Positions 60,237-64,000 of a stretch of DNA of 64,000 bases are shown piece after piece (the stretch's first letter is position 1; every line of letters starts with the position of its first letter). The notes beneath the pieces are model-generated. The model had not been told where the DNA came from, searched no databases, and saw only the letters and a program-made list of their open reading frames with translations. The stretch comes from Trema orientale (Eukaryota > Streptophyta > Magnoliopsida > Rosales > Cannabaceae). The stretch spans positions 76,116-140,115 of the forward strand of contig JXTC01000296.1 of assembly GCA_002914845.1 (NCBI GenBank). Reading direction: 5' to 3'. The position numbers were made by a program, and so were the translations under genes.

Positions 60237-61860
60237 TGTTAGGTCCAAAAATTTGGCATTCTAAATAGCAAAGTTATGAGAACTCCAGTTGATAAATGTG
60301 TAAGAAATGTTGTTACAACAAGTTTGAAATTGTAACAACTAGTGTTGTTTTACAACAACAAAACCTAAGATTTTCTTCTTATGGAAACTTTCTAGAATGT
60401 GTCTAAACGAGCTTTGTTTCCATATTGGATTATTCTGGTGATTATAATGGTAGAATATATAAGGAAAAATAGGATTTGTTGTTCAATATAAATAGGATAT
60501 TAATACTATCAATTTTCCATCAATTCCTTTTATATTTACTATATATATCATTGATTATTTCCCTATTCTTTTGTCCTTAATTGATATATGATTACCTCCT
60601 ATTGAATCAATGAATTTGGACAAGTTTTTGAAGTGAATTCATAAGAATTTTTCTTCCTTAATTGGTGTTAGATATTTGCTCATCAATTAATTAATTTTTC
60701 ATTAGTTAATTGATAGGATTTGTTGAGTTGTTGTCTATTGCAACAACTTCGAATATTTATGGTATGATTGGATAATTTTTTTAAATCTTAGCATATGATT
60801 GATATTGATTGAGATTTGCTTTCCTAGATTGATTATCAATCTTTGTAGGTTCACTGAAGATTTTTAGCAGGCCGAATTATGTCCAATGTGTCCAAGAAGC
60901 AATCATGAATCTGAATATTTTTCTAGTAATTATTCATAAAGTTATTATATAAAAGAATTTTGCTACTAATTATTCAGAAAGTTGTTGTATAAAAGAATTT
61001 TGCAAAACATGTCCAAGAAGTTATCATGAATCTGAACATTTTTTAGTAATTATTCACACTGCTATGGACAACTAAAGGGGTTGAAATTCACTTATAAAAG
61101 CTCTGTTGCTCCAAGGAATTTCGCATGCACCTCAGAGACAAAAATATATTGTAATAGAGCTTTTATTTTATAAAGGTTAGAAATTGATTTGTTCCAAAAC
61201 TGTGAGAAAAGGAGAGCTTCTATAAAAGAGTTTTAGGAGTTTATTTTTGTATGAGCCTTGAATATTCTTAGAGTGCCTAGCTCTAGGAAAAAACACTTGA
61301 GATTTAAAACTCCTTCGGGAAAAGCATTGGGTATTCTTCGGAGAAGATAGTAACTAGTGCTTAGAAGGGATTCCTAGTGTCTAAAAATGAAGCAAACCAT
61401 AGCAAAAAATATTGATTCAACTGTTGAAGAGAGTTCAATAGCGTTGAGTCAAATAAGACGAGTGGAGCTCGCTGAATGTATTGGTGGTAGAGTCTTAAAT
61501 GGTCAATTAAGATTAGAGGGAGTCTATCTTTGTTTCAGTCATTTGTTTTTGAACTTTGAATATTATTATTAATATATTTCCTTCTCTAGATATGGCCCAA
61601 TGGAGTAGGTTATTGAAAAATAACTGAACCATTTAAAATCTTTGGTATCACTTATTTTCTTTTAATTTTATTATTGTAATTTTTTTTACCTATAGCACAC
61701 GTTCAACATCTCAATATTACAACAGCAATAATATGATTCCATATTGCAACAGTAGCAGAATTCATCTCACTATTGTAACAGTTGCGACAACTAATTTCTA
61801 TATTTGATTCTATTGTATATTAAATCAAAAAATTGGTATATCTGTAATCTTGGATCTTTT
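60237..61860 (+). repeat. 5' LTR of a SIRE-like copia element (approximate)
   Basis: Starts tgttaggtcc at 60237 and runs to just before the primer-binding site tggtatcagaac at 61864. It contains a TATA-like tataaaagctctgttgc (about 61095-61111), a leader region, and a nested local duplication at 60888-61057. The open frame 61387-61572 lies in the R-U5/leader part and is not treated as a gene. The end lacks a clear CA, so the border is approximate. Confidence 0.5.
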
Positions 61861-61949
61861 AATTGGTATCAGAACGGAGTCACTAATATTTATTTAGTGA
61901 GATTTTGGGAAGTTTCTAATTCATTTTTGCAGGAATATTGTTTTTGTCA

Positions 61950-63740
61950 AAAGGAGGTCCAATTTCATGTCCAGTACCCTTGTTGGACGGTACCAATTAT
62001 TCTAACTGGAAGACCAGGATGAAGGCGTTCATCAAAGCCTTAGACATTAAGGCTTGGAGATCAATTCTTATTGGCTGATCTCATCCAATGATTAAAGGAG
62101 ATGATGGTATAACATTGAAATCCAAAATTGGTTGGCTACCTCAGGATGACTTGATAGCAAGTTATAACACCAAGGCTCTACATACCATTTTTAATGGTTA
62201 TGATGTAGAGCAAATCAAGTTAGTTCCTTTTGTGAAACTACCAAGGAAGCATAGGAAATCCTTCAAACAAATTTTGAAGGTTCAAGTGATATTAAGCATA
62301 ATAAACTTGTGTCTCTTACTACTAGATTTAAAGAATTGCACATGGAAGAAGATGATTCACTTTCTTATTTTTATACAAAATTGTATGATATTGCTAACGA
62401 GTCTTTTGCTCTTGGTGAAAAGATTCATGAGGCTATTATTGTGAGAGAACTTATCAGGTCACTCTCGGATACTTTTCAGCCTAAGATTGATGATCTTGAC
62501 ACAATGAAGGTGGAAGACCTAATGGGTTCTCTCTATGCTTTTGAGATGACTTTGAAACACAAAAGAAAAGAGGAATCCATTGCGTTCAAATCCATCCAAA
62601 AGAATGAGGAAGATAAAGGTGACAATCTTGCCCTACTAACGAAAATTTTCAAAAAATTCTTAAAGAAAGTAGGCAAGTCATCGAAGCCAAATTCCTCAAC
62701 ATTCAAATCCTCGAAAAGTAATTCTTCCTCTAAATCTTTTGATTCTTTTAACAATAAGAGTGTTAAGCGTAAGGAATGTGGTAGATTCGGTCATATCCAT
62801 TCTGAATGTGCTAACACTCTTTAAAAAAATCAAAATCATGTGCAACACCATAGAGTGATGAAGATTCTGATGGCAACCAATGTGAAGATGATAGCAATAT
62901 AAGTAATCATATTGCCTTGACTGCTTTTTTGTTTTCTGGTTCATGTTTGAAATTGCAGAAAGTTGCAAGTTCCATTGCAATAGAGGCTATCTGTTACAAC
63001 AATATTGCCGCTATTAATGATGTTGCAATAAAATTTGAAAAACTAGAGGACAACATAGCAAAATTTAGTTCAGACAGCAATGATGATTCAGAAGTTGATG
63101 AAGATTCTCTTGGTAATGCATACAAAAATTTTTATGCACAATAGGAACGAGTTTGTGTTGAAAACCGAGGTTTGGTAAAATCCAGTTCTTATTTACTTGA
63201 GTTTAAAGAAAATTCGTTCAAAAGAATTCAAGAATTGGAATCAACTAGTGATGAAAAAGACGAGACTAAAAGAGGTTTCTTTTGAGCTTGATAGAACTAT
63301 GGAATCTCTTAAAATGCTCAATTCTGGTTCTTCTTAATTGGATCTTCTTTTATCATCTAGAAAATCTTCAAATGATGTTACTAGACTTGGTTTTAAGGGT
63401 GAATGTTTAGGATCAAAAACTATTGTTGAGAGAAAAATTAATTTCTGCTCTAGCCATTGTGTCTGTTGTTGCAACAACAAGATAAAAAAATGTTTCTGCA
63501 CCTGTTAGCATACTTATTGTTGTAACAACAGGATCTCACTCAGCAGTCAGATGTGGTCTTGGTTTTATGACTACTATCACAACAGCAAAAAAATTTGTTG
63601 GAAACAAAAAACCTTTCCTCCTGTTGTAACAGCAGATTCATTCAACAACAAGTAAACGTAAGAAATTCACACCCACTTCTTATTTTTGTGGAATTGAAGG
63701 TCACATAAGGCCTAGATGTCTTATAATGATGAGTTTTCTG
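61950..63740 (+). pseudogene. SIRE-like gag remnant
   Basis: Opens with PVPLLDGTNYSNWKTRMKAF (about 61970-62030), the N-terminal gag block of copia elements, then a stop at 62077. After a frameshift it gives the UBN2/gag core LTTRFKELHMEEDDSLSYFY, VRELIRSLSDTFQPKI and LYAFEMTLKHKRKEE (62309-62580), a K/S-rich part, and a zinc knuckle CGRFGHIHSEC (about 62780-62812; its first Cys is Arg). A second CCHC, YFCGIEGHIRPRC, lies at about 63680-63720. The two knuckles separated by an acidic spacer match SIRE-type gag. Confidence 0.75.
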
Positions 63741-63889
63741 GAAAATAATTATTTTAGAAATTCATTTGTGGACTCTCTTTCGAGAAACAAACCAAGAACC
63801 AAAATTGATTTGAAAAATAAAACCAGAAAATTGTGGGTTAAGAAATATGATCTTAATTGTTTTGCTTTTTTTTTTAATGTCTAAGAACT

Positions 63890-64000
63890 GGTACTACTAG
63901 TACGTAGTATTTTGATAGTAGTTGTTCTAGACATACGACAGGTGACAAGTCTATCTTAACAAACTACAAACATGTCACTAAAGATATGGTGACCTTTGGT
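63890..64000 (+). pseudogene. copia protease start, truncated by the window edge
   Basis: One frame reads YFDSSCSRHTTGDKSILTNY then KHVTKDMVTFG. This is the copia protease active-site region (normally W-Y-L-D-S-G-C-S-x-H-M-T-G-D), with DSS in place of DSG. It is open to the last base of the window. Confidence 0.7.

Larger units (their letters stand above)
61864..64000 (+). mobile_element. SIRE/Maximus-like Ty1/copia internal region, cut by window edge
   Basis: Primer-binding site tggtatcagaac (61864-61875) with one mismatch, then gag, a long spacer with two zinc knuckles, and the start of the protease domain at the right edge. The partner LTR and the rest of pol lie beyond the window. Frameshifts and stops mark it as decayed. 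Confidence 0.8.

Overview
The window is nuclear DNA of a flowering plant, most likely a eudicot. It is AT-rich. It holds two intron-containing papain-type cysteine protease genes of the SAG39/SAG12 kind, and almost everything else is plant transposon sequence: Ty3/gypsy Tat and chromovirus elements, Ty1/copia, CACTA, MULE, Helitron, tRNA-derived SINEs and MITEs. I cannot name the species. There is no bacterial gene organisation, rRNA, CRISPR array or convincing functional tRNA gene.

Layout. 1-1180: the 3' end of a copia LTR, then a broken MULE transposase (minus). 1181-5041: gene-poor DNA with two MITEs. 5215-9545: a decayed Tat-type gypsy element (plus). 9545-13058: a deleted chromovirus (minus). 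13059-15354: the right half of a CACTA element. 15937-17461: cysteine protease gene 1. 19262 to about 42190: a Helitron (minus) that has been inflated by nested insertions. 42460-47887: another CACTA end and a gypsy LTR with a primer-binding site but no readable coding region. 47888-49281: three SINEs. 49755-51090: cysteine protease gene 2. 52384-52570: a MITE. 52978-59840: a CACTA element with both ends and a target duplication, split by a solo LTR. 60237-64000: a SIRE-like copia element running off the right edge.

The central nest is the main discovery. The two protease genes point the same way, share one intron position and look like tandem paralogues about 32 kb apart. Between them a Helitron (19262-42190) contains a 19.9-kb Tat retrotransposon (21401-41304; matching LTRs; 5-bp duplication TTGAG). 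That element contains a chromovirus (30351-39394), which in turn contains a copia solo LTR (32776-34170) with an assembly gap inside it. Next to the 3' LTR of the Tat element there is an antisense promoter, a leader intron and a start codon, as expected for the antisense extra gene known in this lineage. The chromovirus sits in that antisense gene.

Only the two proteases look like functional host genes. All transposon reading frames carry stops, frameshifts or deletions. Boundaries marked approximate are limited by sequence decay and by the lack of alignment tools.
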